A stretch of DNA of 56,851 bases from Oscillospiraceae bacterium. GTDB lineage: Bacteria; Bacillota; Clostridia; Oscillospirales; CAG-272. Position 1 is the stretch's first letter, and every line of letters starts with the position of its first letter. A program made the position numbers and the translations under genes. A model generated the notes under the pieces. It had not been told where the DNA came from. It saw only the letters and a program-made list of their open reading frames with translations, and ran no database searches. The DNA lies in contig SVTX01000010.1 of assembly GCA_015063545.1 (NCBI GenBank), positions 1 to 56,851 of the forward strand, in the 5' to 3' direction. Below are positions 8,123-16,535 of the stretch, in pieces.

Positions 8123-8638
8123 TCAGTCATCGCAAACAAGTATACCGATACGCTTGAGCTCATCGCATATTCTTGCATAATTCTTTTCGTCGTTTACGTT
8201 GATGGTATGAATGTGGATACCGCCCGTGAGGTCTGAAAGCTGCGTCGCGCCTGCTTCGCTGGTTTCTCTGATAAATTCATCTGCATCATATCTGGAAGAA
8301 ATGGACATGTTTGCGGATATCTGTCCGTAAATGGGATGCTCAACCTCTACGTTTACAACCGAACCGCCGTTATCCACGATGGCGTAAAACTCATCGCGCA
8401 CACCGGATTTATCGTGCTTACATACTATCTTCTTACTGATACCCTTAAACTGTCTTTCAATAACGTAACCTCTGTGTTCTGCGCGGATAGCGTTTCCCGA
8501 CGCGCGAAGCAGGGCGATGTCCGCAACAATTATCTGTCTTGTAACACCGAACTTTTCTGCCAATGCAGTCGCACTGATTGCCTTGTCGGCATTCTTGAGA
8601 ATTTCAAGAATTTCCTCTCGTCTTTTGTCGTTAGTCAT
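8123..8638 (-). CDS. niaR: Niacin-responsive transcription repressor NiaR
   Basis: 171 residues: an N-terminal winged helix (KRREEILEILKNAD... VTRQIIVADIALLRASG), then a 3H domain with its conserved histidines (VEHPIYGQ and GGIHIHTI). NiaR binds nicotinic acid and represses NAD biosynthesis or niacin uptake genes in Firmicutes. It is 29 bases downstream of icd on the same strand, so it may be co-transcribed with an NADP-dependent enzyme. No NAD biosynthesis genes are in the window. A strong ribosome binding site (GGGGGGATC) precedes the start. Confidence 0.9.
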   Translation of the reverse strand: MTNDKRREEILEILKNADKAISATALAEKFGVTRQIIVADIALLRASGNAIRAEHRGYVIERQFKGISKKIVCKHDKSGVRDEFYAIVDNGGSVVNVEVEHPIYGQISANMSISSRYDADEFIRETSEAGATQLSDLTGGIHIHTINVNDEKNYARICDELKRIGILVCDD

Positions 8639-8667
8639 TTTTGATCCCCCCTGAATGGTATTTTGTA

Positions 8668-9882
8668 TTAATTATATATTTTTTCAAGTCTTTCTTTGAC
8701 CGCTGCAATAAAGCCCGCTGTATTTACTGCGGTCACCTTTACACCCTCGTCAACAAGGCCGGCAAGGTCTTTGGTCATAATACCGTCGTTGAGTGCGCCG
8801 ATACACGCACCTTCGAGATTGTTCGCGAATTCGCAAAGCTCCTCTATGCCATCAAGCTCACCTCTCTTGCGAAGCGCTCCACTCCATGCGAATATCGTCG
8901 CCATGGGGTTTGTGGATGTCTCCTCGCCCTTGAGATGTCTGTAATAATGACGCGTAACCGTGCCGTGCGCCGCCTCGTACTCATACTTTCCGTCGGGAGA
9001 TACGAGCACGCTCGTCATCATAGCGAGCGAGCCAAACGCCGTGGATACCATGTCACTCATAACGTCACCGTCGTAGTTCTTGCAAGCCCAGATATATCCG
9101 CCCTCGCTTCTTATAACACGCGCCACCGCGTCGTCAATAAGCGTGTAGAAATACGTGATGCCGAGTCTATCAAACTCTGCCTTGTAGTGTTCATTGTATA
9201 TAGCCTCAAAAATGAGCTTGAAGGTCTGGTCGTATTGCTTTGATATAGTGTCCTTGGTCGCAAACCACAAGTCCTGCTTTGTGTCTATTGCAAACTTAAA
9301 GCAGGAATGAGCAAATGACTCAATGGAGGAATCCTTATTATACATTCCCTGAAGCACGCCCGCACACTCAAAGTCGTAAATGGTCTTGGAAAACTCCGTG
9401 CCGTCGTTGCCTTTGAATGAAAGCGTTGCCACACCGCTTGTAGGAACGCGATATTCCGTACACTTATATACGTCACCGTACGCGTGACGCGCGATTGTGA
9501 TAGGCTTTTTCCAGTTGCGGACAACGGGCTTTATGGAATCAATAATGATAGGCGCGCGGAATACCGTTCCGTCAAGAATAGCTCTTATCGTGCCGTTGGG
9601 TGACTTCCACATTTCGGAGAGGTTGTATTCCTCAACCCTCTGCTTGTTAGGAGTAATAGTCGCGCACTTTACCGCAACGCCGTATTTGAGCGTCGCATTC
9701 GCGCTATCAAACGTAACCTTATCCTTGGTCTTTTCTCTTTCGGGAAGACCGAGGTCATAATATTCCGTCTTTAAGTCAACGAAGGGGTAAAGAAGCTCGT
9801 CCTTTATCATCCTCCAAATAATTCTTGTCATTTCGTCGCCGTCCATCTCAACCAGAGGCGTTGTCATTCTGATCTTTTGCAT
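8668..9882 (-). CDS. icd: NADP-dependent isocitrate dehydrogenase
   Basis: 404 residues. The protein is the homodimeric, eukaryote-like type: TPLVEMDGDEMTRIIW at the N-terminus, KSPNGTIRAILDGTVFRAPI for isocitrate binding, and the conserved YEAAHGTVTRHY and STNPMATIFAW segments. It oxidises isocitrate to 2-oxoglutarate, making NADPH and feeding glutamate synthesis. AGGAGA precedes the start. The upstream neighbour is a secreted nuclease and the downstream one niaR. With the aconitase at 52758 this gives two steps of the oxidative TCA branch; no citrate synthase is seen. Confidence 0.95.
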   Translation of the reverse strand: MQKIRMTTPLVEMDGDEMTRIIWRMIKDELLYPFVDLKTEYYDLGLPEREKTKDKVTFDSANATLKYGVAVKCATITPNKQRVEEYNLSEMWKSPNGTIRAILDGTVFRAPIIIDSIKPVVRNWKKPITIARHAYGDVYKCTEYRVPTSGVATLSFKGNDGTEFSKTIYDFECAGVLQGMYNKDSSIESFAHSCFKFAIDTKQDLWFATKDTISKQYDQTFKLIFEAIYNEHYKAEFDRLGITYFYTLIDDAVARVIRSEGGYIWACKNYDGDVMSDMVSTAFGSLAMMTSVLVSPDGKYEYEAAHGTVTRHYYRHLKGEETSTNPMATIFAWSGALRKRGELDGIEELCEFANNLEGACIGALNDGIMTKDLAGLVDEGVKVTAVNTAGFIAAVKERLEKIYN

Positions 9883-9916
9883 AATTGTATCTCCTGTATA
9901 TTTTTGCTATGTATTA

Positions 9917-10684
9917 TTACGCGAGCTTATTATCGCCTGTTTTATAATCTATCTCTATTCCCGGCTGAACGTTATAAACGTAAACACAAAACTCAACGCC
10001 TTCGCCGTCGTCCTCCATTGAGCGAGCTTCCATAAGAACTCCACTCGCAAGCAAATTGGTTCCTTCAAAAATAGGTGTTACACGATAAAGCACGTGGTTT
10101 GACGTCTCGCGAACGTAGTCTGCGACCATATTCTCAAACGGAAGCATTCCGTCCACGTTGAAGTATCTCGTTCCCGTGATAAGATTTTCCTTGTTCGCAT
10201 TCTCTGCTGTAAGCTGCCAGCCTATAAGATGCGCGCGATTGTAGAGCCAACCGCCCTCAACGAGATCGGAGTCATATCTGTTCTGCTCCCAGCCCGTGGG
10301 ATATACGCTGCTGATACTTCCCCTCTCCTCGTCCGCGGCAGGCATTATGTCCTTGCCTATACACGCCATAGTGACCGTGCATCTTCCGAGAGAATCAAGG
10401 TCGCCGTACGTCTCGTAAGACTTCGTGGTATATTCGCTCTCCTCAAAGAACGGCAAATTGTCATTAATGATGACATACGGTGACGTACCGTCATAGTCCG
10501 GTATGTTATCTATTGTTGAGCTTGACACGGGGGGCTTTTCAGTATCGCTTTCGTCAGACATCGGCAGCGATATCTCATCCTGCTCTTTAAGTCCAAGATC
10601 CACTCCGTCACAGGAAGCAAGAAGCACCGCCGTAAACAAGAGCGTCAGCAACAAAAATAAGCTTAATATTCTCTTTGATTTCAT
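9917..10684 (-). CDS. Secreted lipoprotein DNA/RNA non-specific endonuclease
   Basis: 255 residues with a lipobox (VLLASC, Cys25), an acidic linker, then a nuclease domain of the NUC1/EndA fold. The catalytic region reads LYNRAHLIGWQLTAENANKENL, where the family has DRGHL or NRxHLI with the catalytic His, followed by TGTRYFNVDGMLPFEN that carries the metal-binding Asn region. Such enzymes degrade extracellular nucleic acid for nutrition or DNA uptake. The gene lies between an unknown gene and icd in a compact minus-strand series. The signal peptide predicts attachment to the outer face of the membrane. Confidence 0.88.
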   Translation of the reverse strand: MKSKRILSLFLLLTLLFTAVLLASCDGVDLGLKEQDEISLPMSDESDTEKPPVSSSTIDNIPDYDGTSPYVIINDNLPFFEESEYTTKSYETYGDLDSLGRCTVTMACIGKDIMPAADEERGSISSVYPTGWEQNRYDSDLVEGGWLYNRAHLIGWQLTAENANKENLITGTRYFNVDGMLPFENMVADYVRETSNHVLYRVTPIFEGTNLLASGVLMEARSMEDDGEGVEFCVYVYNVQPGIEIDYKTGDNKLA

Positions 10685-10699
10685 ACGTGATTCTCCAAA

Positions 10700-11104
10700 T
10701 TATCTTATATATATCTGCTCTGTTATATCGTGTGACGAGCCGCCTATCTCCGACGTACCCTCAAGCTTCCACTCTCCGCAGGGAAACTTGAAATACACGG
10801 TTGCGGGATACGCTCTGTTCCACCGATAGATTATTATCTTATTTATCTTGGATTCATACGGCAAAATATCAACGTTCTCAACAAAGCACACGTCACCGGT
10901 CTGCGCCGTATCAAGAAAATTCTCATCACAAATAGCATAGTTTTCCGTATTCTGTGAAAACATTTTATAAGAATACTCATTCATATAAAGTTTTTTACCC
11001 ATGTTGTCATTGAGAATCCTGTCGCGAAGCACACCGTCCTGACTCTGTCGGCGCGTACCGAACATCATGCCGTCCTTGTCGTCAAGGCAAACAATAACAG
11101 TCAT
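10700..11104 (-). CDS. Conserved clostridial protein of unknown function
   Basis: 134 residues, starting MTVIVCLDDKDGMMFGTRRQ. It has SQDGVLRDRIL, a central MNEYSYKMF and a WNRAYPATVYF segment near the end; no signal peptide or membrane helix. The start lies one base from the DUF1015 stop (TAATATG), which indicates translational coupling. I recognise the general look as a conserved cytoplasmic protein of clostridia but no function. Its place between DUF1015 and a nuclease gives no strong hint. Confidence 0.7.
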   Translation of the reverse strand: MTVIVCLDDKDGMMFGTRRQSQDGVLRDRILNDNMGKKLYMNEYSYKMFSQNTENYAICDENFLDTAQTGDVCFVENVDILPYESKINKIIIYRWNRAYPATVYFKFPCGEWKLEGTSEIGGSSHDITEQIYIR

Positions 11105-11105
11105 A

Positions 11106-12368
11106 TTACTTTATCCTTCTGCACTCAATGTAATATCTCTTGTCCTCTGCGTGTCCCATGGAAAAAGTCTTTCTGGGGAGCGCGCCGTCGCAAATGACCG
11201 TACGGAAAAGTTGATTTTTCTCCATTCCGTCAAAGGTAAGTCCCACGGCATTTTCCTTTTGCGCCAAGGTGTGTGTGGAATTCAGTCCGTGGATATAATC
11301 CACCTCCACACCCTTGTGTGTCTTTATATATTCATCTATAAACTGCTGAACACTGCCTACTGTAAGCTGACACTCGGGAGTTTTTATAACAATTTCCCCC
11401 GTGGTCTCTCCGTAAACATACTTGATCTTCTGCTCACGCTCCTCTGCTCCGCAAAGTCTCTTTGCATAGTCAGAAAGCTCCGCAACAAACTTTTCGGGCT
11501 CTACGCCAAATACTACTCTGTATATGGGCTCAAACTCGAGTGCCTCATCGTGAAGGTTTACTATCTCGCAAAGCGCGTATCTTGCGGGATGATCCTTTGC
11601 AGCTTCCGCGCCTATCTGCGCCTTAATTTCCTCATAAAGAGCCTTCGCGGTAGCAAGCGAATGATTGCCATCACCCATTGCAAAAAGCAACGGAGCGCAA
11701 TTTATGCCGTATTTATCAAGCATCTGCTCGCTTGTTGCAAGCTCATCAAGCGCGATATTAATATCTTTGATGTCCTCTGCGGGAATAAATCTTCCCGTGG
11801 CATGACCGCCACCCAGCATCAGATCAAAGTCATATGCAAGCTCATATTCCGCAGCTTTGGCGGCTATAGGCTCAATTACGCTTCTCTGCTCGTCATCAAT
11901 AAGTATCATTATGTGTGGAAGCTCTATCTGAGCATCTCGTCTTATGGCAACTCTGGGAGGAATTCTGTCAAGAACTGTTCCCTCGGTAGCTCTGATAAGC
12001 GACTGAGAGCCCTTGGAGTAATCGTATTCCTCAAGATCCACCGCACCGACAATTCCTCTGCGCACCTTGCCGTCGGACTGAACTCGCTCAAGATATATCA
12101 TGGTATCCTTGTGACATACAAGAACGTCCTTGAGATATTCCTCCATCGTGGAGTTTATCTTTCCTATTCTCTTTCCCGCTTCGTCAAGATATGCCTCAGG
12201 CAATATTACTCTGAGCGCGGAGGGACTGCCTCCAACGTACGCATCGGCATTCTCCCAATATTCGCGTTCACTTGTAAACTGATCGCACGCAACGGTTGCC
12301 CAACGGCTACCGTCAACCTTTTCAAAATCGGGCAAATATATATCTGCCTCATACAAATACTTTTTCAA
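11106..12368 (-). CDS. DUF1015 family protein (TTG start)
   Basis: About 420 residues. The family signature MGDGNHSLATAKALYEE is present, along with WATVACDQFTSEREYW near the start and GGGHATGRFIP. GGAGG at 12376-12380 followed seven bases later by TTG (12368-12366) argues that translation starts at that TTG (MKKYLYEADIYL), not at an earlier in-frame TTG that precedes the ribosome binding site. The function of the family is not settled. It lies 17 bases after truB and is coupled to the next small gene, so it belongs to the trmB-truB transcript. Confidence 0.85.
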   Translation of the reverse strand: MKKYLYEADIYLPDFEKVDGSRWATVACDQFTSEREYWENADAYVGGSPSALRVILPEAYLDEAGKRIGKINSTMEEYLKDVLVCHKDTMIYLERVQSDGKVRRGIVGAVDLEEYDYSKGSQSLIRATEGTVLDRIPPRVAIRRDAQIELPHIMILIDDEQRSVIEPIAAKAAEYELAYDFDLMLGGGHATGRFIPAEDIKDINIALDELATSEQMLDKYGINCAPLLFAMGDGNHSLATAKALYEEIKAQIGAEAAKDHPARYALCEIVNLHDEALEFEPIYRVVFGVEPEKFVAELSDYAKRLCGAEEREQKIKYVYGETTGEIVIKTPECQLTVGSVQQFIDEYIKTHKGVEVDYIHGLNSTHTLAQKENAVGLTFDGMEKNQLFRTVICDGALPRKTFSMGHAEDKRYYIECRRIK

Positions 12369-12385
12369 ATTACTATCCTCCAAAC

Positions 12386-13318
12386 TTAAAGCTTGAAAAT
12401 TTTAATTGATTTTATAACGCTTTCTCCATCATGCTCACATGCTCTGCCAAGCGCAAAAAATTCTCCGTCAGAGCCGTAAACTTTTACCGCGCGCCCGGAC
12501 AAAATGCTTGTCTTTATCTTGCTTTGATAAACAGGACATCCGCTTCTGAACAGCTTTTCAAAAAACTCAGGCAGTCTTACACTCGCCAGATCATCAAAAA
12601 GCCTTTCGGTAGGAATAAGTATAGCCTGCCTTCTCTCCTCGGACATTTCCTCTATCTCGTTCAACGCGTAGGTTTCATTCAAAGAAATTCCGCAAGCCTC
12701 ATCCCTTCGCAAGCTTGCCATAACACCGCCGCAGCCAAGAGCGCTTCCGATATCGGCGCAAAGTGTTCGAATGTAAGTTCCTCCCGAACACTCAACGGAT
12801 ATAATATAATCACTTTCCATATCGGTAGGCCGGCAGGATATTGAAAACACCTCTATTTCTCTTGCCTGCCTGTCAATAACAACTCCCTGTCTTGCCAGAT
12901 CATACAGCTTCTGACCGTTCACCTTGAGTGCCGAATACATGGGCGGTGTCTGCATTATTTTGCCGCAAAAGCCCTCGCAGACCTTTGCCACCTCATCAAA
13001 CGTCGGCAGCCTGCCATCATGCTTTGAAAGCAACTCTCCCGTAATATCCTCAGTATCGGTAGTCAACCCAAGGCGCAGAGTTGCCGTGTATGCTTTTTTG
13101 TCCGAGCTTATATATTCGCAAGCCTTCGCCGCGCGCCCGACAAGTACGACAAGCACTCCCTCCGCAAGCGGATCAAGAGTTCCCGCGTGTCCCACGCGCT
13201 TGGCATTGTACAATCTTCTTATTTTGTTTACAACGTCGTGTGACGATATTCCCGACGGCTTATTTACGGCAATAATGCCACCCGGAAGATTGTCGATCTC
13301 CGTGTGCTTTACTCCCAT
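12386..13318 (-). CDS. truB: tRNA pseudouridine(55) synthase
   Basis: 310 residues. N-terminal GGIIAVNKPSGISSHDVV and the catalytic GHAGTLDPLAEGVL motif, whose Asp attacks uridine 55 of the tRNA T-loop. Further motifs TPPMYSALKVNGQKLYDLARQG and SGGTYIRTLCADIG are typical of TruB. The C-terminal part is longer than in E. coli and PUA-like. Its ATG shares one base with the trmB stop (TGATG), so the two tRNA modification genes are translationally coupled. Confidence 0.95.
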   Translation of the reverse strand: MGVKHTEIDNLPGGIIAVNKPSGISSHDVVNKIRRLYNAKRVGHAGTLDPLAEGVLVVLVGRAAKACEYISSDKKAYTATLRLGLTTDTEDITGELLSKHDGRLPTFDEVAKVCEGFCGKIMQTPPMYSALKVNGQKLYDLARQGVVIDRQAREIEVFSISCRPTDMESDYIISVECSGGTYIRTLCADIGSALGCGGVMASLRRDEACGISLNETYALNEIEEMSEERRQAILIPTERLFDDLASVRLPEFFEKLFRSGCPVYQSKIKTSILSGRAVKVYGSDGEFFALGRACEHDGESVIKSIKIFKL

Positions 13319-13971
13319 CAGTTAAACCTCACAATTGCCGAGCAAATGGAAAATCCCTTCTCGGAAAAGTTCTTTTCATACTCCGTCATAACGTTGGTAG
13401 CTGCGCGCTCGGAGTTGTGAAGATCGCGCGTCATCCAGATAAGCTCCAAACCAAACGCCTCAAACTCCTCAAGCGAGAAATCAAACAGTCCCGCATTGTC
13501 GGTCTTGAATATCAGCTCGCCGCCGACCTTCAAAAGATTTTTGTATCTTTCAAGAAAAATTCTGTGCGTAAGACGGCGCTTTGCATGTCCCGCCTTAGGC
13601 CACGGATCGCTGAAATTGAGATATATTCTGTCAAGACTGTGAGGCGGAAACCACTCCTCAAGATTCGCCGCGTCACCAATGATGAAGCGGAGATTGTCGG
13701 GTCTGCTTTCCTTGCACGCCATCGCCTTCTCAAGCGCGATACAACACACGTCAGGCACTTTTTCCATAGATATCAGGTTAATGTCATGCTCCGCCGCCGC
13801 AGTTCCGACAGCAAAGTTACCCTTTCCACAACCTATTTCAAGACAAAGGAGCTTTTCCCTGTCCGAAAAAGGAGCGCGAGGATCATCCTTGAGGGATTCC
13901 GGATTTTCTATAAGTATTTCCGCGCACGCCGCGATTCTCTCCGCACCGTGCTTCTTTTTTCTCATTCTCAT
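13318..13971 (-). CDS. trmB: tRNA (guanine-N7-)-methyltransferase
   Basis: 217 residues. SAM-binding motif LEIGCGKGNFAVG, the acidic IIGDAANLEEWF region, and the family hallmark LNFSDPWPKAGHAKRRLTH, which holds catalytic and substrate-contact residues, then FKTDNAGLFDFS. It makes m7G46 in the variable loop of tRNA. AGGAATAAAAAT precedes the start; a second Met two codons in is also possible. It is the first gene of the minus-strand series trmB-truB-DUF1015-unknown-nuclease. Confidence 0.95.
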   Translation of the reverse strand: MRMRKKKHGAERIAACAEILIENPESLKDDPRAPFSDREKLLCLEIGCGKGNFAVGTAAAEHDINLISMEKVPDVCCIALEKAMACKESRPDNLRFIIGDAANLEEWFPPHSLDRIYLNFSDPWPKAGHAKRRLTHRIFLERYKNLLKVGGELIFKTDNAGLFDFSLEEFEAFGLELIWMTRDLHNSERAATNVMTEYEKNFSEKGFSICSAIVRFN

Positions 13972-13997
13972 ATTTTTATTCCTGTTTTTACGTTTTT

Positions 13998-14143
13998 CGG
14001 GCTGTCAAGTTCTCAATGCGCCAGCCCCTACCTTTTTGTTAAAAGTTTTTGGAGATGAGGGGGTTGCACAGACTACGCTAGTGCGTGCAGAGAGGGGAGA
14101 AGAACACTTTTTTCAAAAAGGGGCTTCTCCCCGCTCGTCTCCC
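13998..14143. repeat. REP-like palindrome and a second intergenic repeat with a long hairpin
   Basis: 13998-14031 runs from CGGGCTGTC to GCCAGCCCCTAC, pairing GGGCTG with CAGCCC; it is the complement of the GTAGGGGCTGG version of the REP family. 14050-14143 holds TTTTTGGAGATGAGGGGG and GGGGAGAAG..CTTCTCCCC with an inner TTTTTTCAAAAA, which could act as the ychF terminator on the minus strand. No gene is seen. Confidence 0.55.
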
Positions 14144-15238
14144 TTACACGTTAAATCTAAAGAGAACTATGTCTCCGTCCTTCATTACGTATTCTTTACC
14201 CTCGGAGCGCACAAGTCCCGCTTCTTTTGCCGCAACCATGTTGCCGCAAGAAACAAGATCGTCAAAAGCGATAACCTCGGCGCGAATAAATCCGCGCTCA
14301 AAATCACTGTGTATCTTTCCTGCCGCCTGGGGCGCTTTCGTGCCGCGGGTGATAGTCCATGCTCTTACCTCCTCAGGGCCTGCCGTGAGGTAGCTTATAA
14401 GTCCGAGAAGCGAATATGACGCCTTGATGAGCTTGTCAAGACCGCTTTCCGAGATTCCCATATCTTCAAGGAACATAGCCTTCTCGTCCGCGTCAAGCTC
14501 TGCTATTTCGGACTCAATGCCCGCGCAAACTGCGATGACCTCCGAATTCTCACTCTTGGCAAAGTCCTTAACTGCCATATAAGCCGCATTGTCCACGGGC
14601 TCGCTTGCCGCATCATCCTCTGCTACGTTCGCAACGTAAATGACAGGCTTCATGGTAAGGAGGGGCGTATCGTAAAGAACCGCCATTTCGTCCTCTGTAA
14701 GCGCCATGGTACGCGCGCACTTTCCGGATTCGAGAGTAGCATAAATGCGTTCAAATATCTCAAGCTCGCCTGCCAGCGTCTTATCGCCCTTCATAGCCTT
14801 TTTAGTTCTGTCCATACGGCGCTCAACCATCTCCATATCCGAGAAAATAAGCTCCATATTTATAGTTTCTATATCACGGAGAGGATCAACACTTCCGTCA
14901 ACGTGAATGATATTTTCGTCCTCAAAGCAACGCACTACGTGAATGATGGCGTCACATTCACGAATATTGGACAAAAACTTGTTTCCAAGTCCCTCTCCCT
15001 GCGCCGCGCCCTTAACAAGACCTGCAATATCCACGAACTGAATTATCGCGGGCGTGTACTTTTTAGGGTCATACATCTTCGCCAGCACGTCAAGACGGCT
15101 GTCGGGCACAGTAACCACGCCCACGTTGGGCTCTATAGTACAAAAGGGATAGTTTGCCGATTCCGCCCCCGCATTTGTCAAGGCGTTAAAAAGAGTTGAC
15201 TTACCTACGTTGGGAAGTCCTACGATACCGAGTTTCAT
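14144..15238 (-). CDS. ychF: Redox-regulated ATPase YchF (OBG family)
   Basis: 364 residues, the normal length when started at [21 protein letters not shown] (ATG 15238, AGGAATAAAAAAC before it). An in-frame upstream ATG would add about 39 unrelated residues. Walker A is [10 protein letters not shown]3-like motif [17 protein letters not shown], and the specificity motif is NVAED rather than NKxD, as expected for the ATP-preferring YchF. The C-terminal TGS-like domain contains [20 protein letters not shown]. YchF binds ribosomes and is linked to stress responses. It has its own consensus promoter. Confidence 0.96.
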   Translation of the reverse strand: MKLGIVGLPNVGKSTLFNALTNAGAESANYPFCTIEPNVGVVTVPDSRLDVLAKMYDPKKYTPAIIQFVDIAGLVKGAAQGEGLGNKFLSNIRECDAIIHVVRCFEDENIIHVDGSVDPLRDIETINMELIFSDMEMVERRMDRTKKAMKGDKTLAGELEIFERIYATLESGKCARTMALTEDEMAVLYDTPLLTMKPVIYVANVAEDDAASEPVDNAAYMAVKDFAKSENSEVIAVCAGIESEIAELDADEKAMFLEDMGISESGLDKLIKASYSLLGLISYLTAGPEEVRAWTITRGTKAPQAAGKIHSDFERGFIRAEVIAFDDLVSCGNMVAAKEAGLVRSEGKEYVMKDGDIVLFRFNV

Positions 15239-15292
15239 GTTTTTTATTCCTGCTTTCTGTAAAAATACACATAATATCCTATTATAAAATAT

Positions 15293-15321
15293 ATTATAAT
15301 ACATTTCCGCGCATTTTTCAA
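15293..15321 (-). promoter_or_regulatory. Promoter of ychF
   Basis: On the minus strand TTGAAA (15321-15316), 17-base spacer, TATAAT (15298-15293), 55 bases upstream of the start codon. Confidence 0.8.
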
Positions 15322-15459
15322 GGGGTTTACGCATTTTTTGAGACCATATATGCAATAAAAAAGCCTTCCCTCATTTTCGAGAGAAGGCGGGGTTTGTCTA
15401 ACTGTAGCGATAATGTTTCAAATTTAGACCTTGGACATTTCTTTATCGATTTCGCCCAA

Positions 15460-16467
15460 TTAATCCCTAACCGGCAATTCTGATTTTCTTATAGTGCAAT
15501 CAAAACCACATTGAACTAAATAGTCCTTTGTCGTATTTACTACACTTTCAGTTTCAATAAATGGGCTAATTAGCACCTCATCTAAATATGAAGAGCCATT
15601 TTCTACTGTAAGATCAATATAAGGAATTGGCATGCCTTTTTGTGTTCTAAATTTAACATTTGGCATTTCATTTTTCAAGAGTTCAGGCTTGTTGCAAGGT
15701 AAATAAAAAACAAATCTATATTCTTGCTCTGATGAATAACACTCATGCTTGAATTTAAATTGAAGTGTTTTCAATGCATATTGAATAAATCCTTTTGCTT
15801 CCTGATTTTTATCATTTTCTACTTTATCTGAATTTTTGTATGCTAAAAAAGTATCTAAAATAATATCTCTCAAAATTTGCTTTTTTTCTGAATCTTGATA
15901 AATTACCCTGTATGAGCGAATCAAGCTAAACATTGCATCTTCCCGATAATCAGAATATTCGTAATCTTTGTATTTATCAAAAAGCAACGAAAAGCATTTC
16001 AATCCATATCCACCATCACCCTTTGAATAATATCTCCACATATCAAGAGAATCTTCTTTTAACGAAAAACTACATATGTATGCATGGCACCTAACACAAT
16101 CCAATATGCTTTCGTGATGAAATCCCTCACTTGCAGGTATGGGAAAATTAATAAATTGATGCTCAGGAATTTCCGCATTTTTTATTACGTCATAAAAAGA
16201 TTGAGTTATATTACTTTGTTGGAAAAGTTCAGAACATATTTGGCGAAACAACAATAAGATATGAGTTCCTTCAGACGTATCATTCAAACAATCACTTCTT
16301 GTAAACCAAAAGTGAAGCTTGCCATGTTCACTCTGCTCATTTCGTATAATCCCTAATAACCCATCAGCACTTGTATAATGCCACAATTCAAAATAAAACG
16401 TGTATGATTCCTGTGAAAAATGCTTTCTATAGAGATCATTAAAATTAAAACTTGGAGATTCAGTCAT
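15460..16467 (-). CDS. DUF2971 domain protein (accessory, defence-island type)
   Basis: 335 residues. The opening FELWHYTSADGLLGIIRNEQ, then LHFWFTRSDCLNDTSEG, and later YICSFSLKEDSLDMWRYYSKGDGGYGL and SSEQEYRFVFYLP are the conserved blocks of DUF2971. The function of the family is unknown; members are common in accessory and defence islands. AGAAAGGA eight bases before ATG 16467 decides the start. The gene is clearly AT-richer than its neighbours, which suggests transfer. It lies 68 bases downstream of the restriction-modification gene on the same strand and is probably expressed with it. Confidence 0.8.
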   Translation of the reverse strand: MTESPSFNFNDLYRKHFSQESYTFYFELWHYTSADGLLGIIRNEQSEHGKLHFWFTRSDCLNDTSEGTHILLLFRQICSELFQQSNITQSFYDVIKNAEIPEHQFINFPIPASEGFHHESILDCVRCHAYICSFSLKEDSLDMWRYYSKGDGGYGLKCFSLLFDKYKDYEYSDYREDAMFSLIRSYRVIYQDSEKKQILRDIILDTFLAYKNSDKVENDKNQEAKGFIQYALKTLQFKFKHECYSSEQEYRFVFYLPCNKPELLKNEMPNVKFRTQKGMPIPYIDLTVENGSSYLDEVLISPFIETESVVNTTKDYLVQCGFDCTIRKSELPVRD

Positions 16468-16535
16468 ATTCAAGTTCCTTTCTGTTTCAAAATATGCTTA
16501 TTTATTACTATCTTGTTATCGCTACATAAAAATCC

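Noticed and set aside
11067-12389. 440-codon plus-strand reading frame opposite DUF1015
   Set aside because: Exact antisense of a well-supported gene with coupled neighbours; the sequence has no recognisable domain.
13679-14419. 246-codon plus-strand reading frame across trmB and ychF
   Set aside because: Antisense to two conserved genes and crosses an intergenic repeat; not protein-like.
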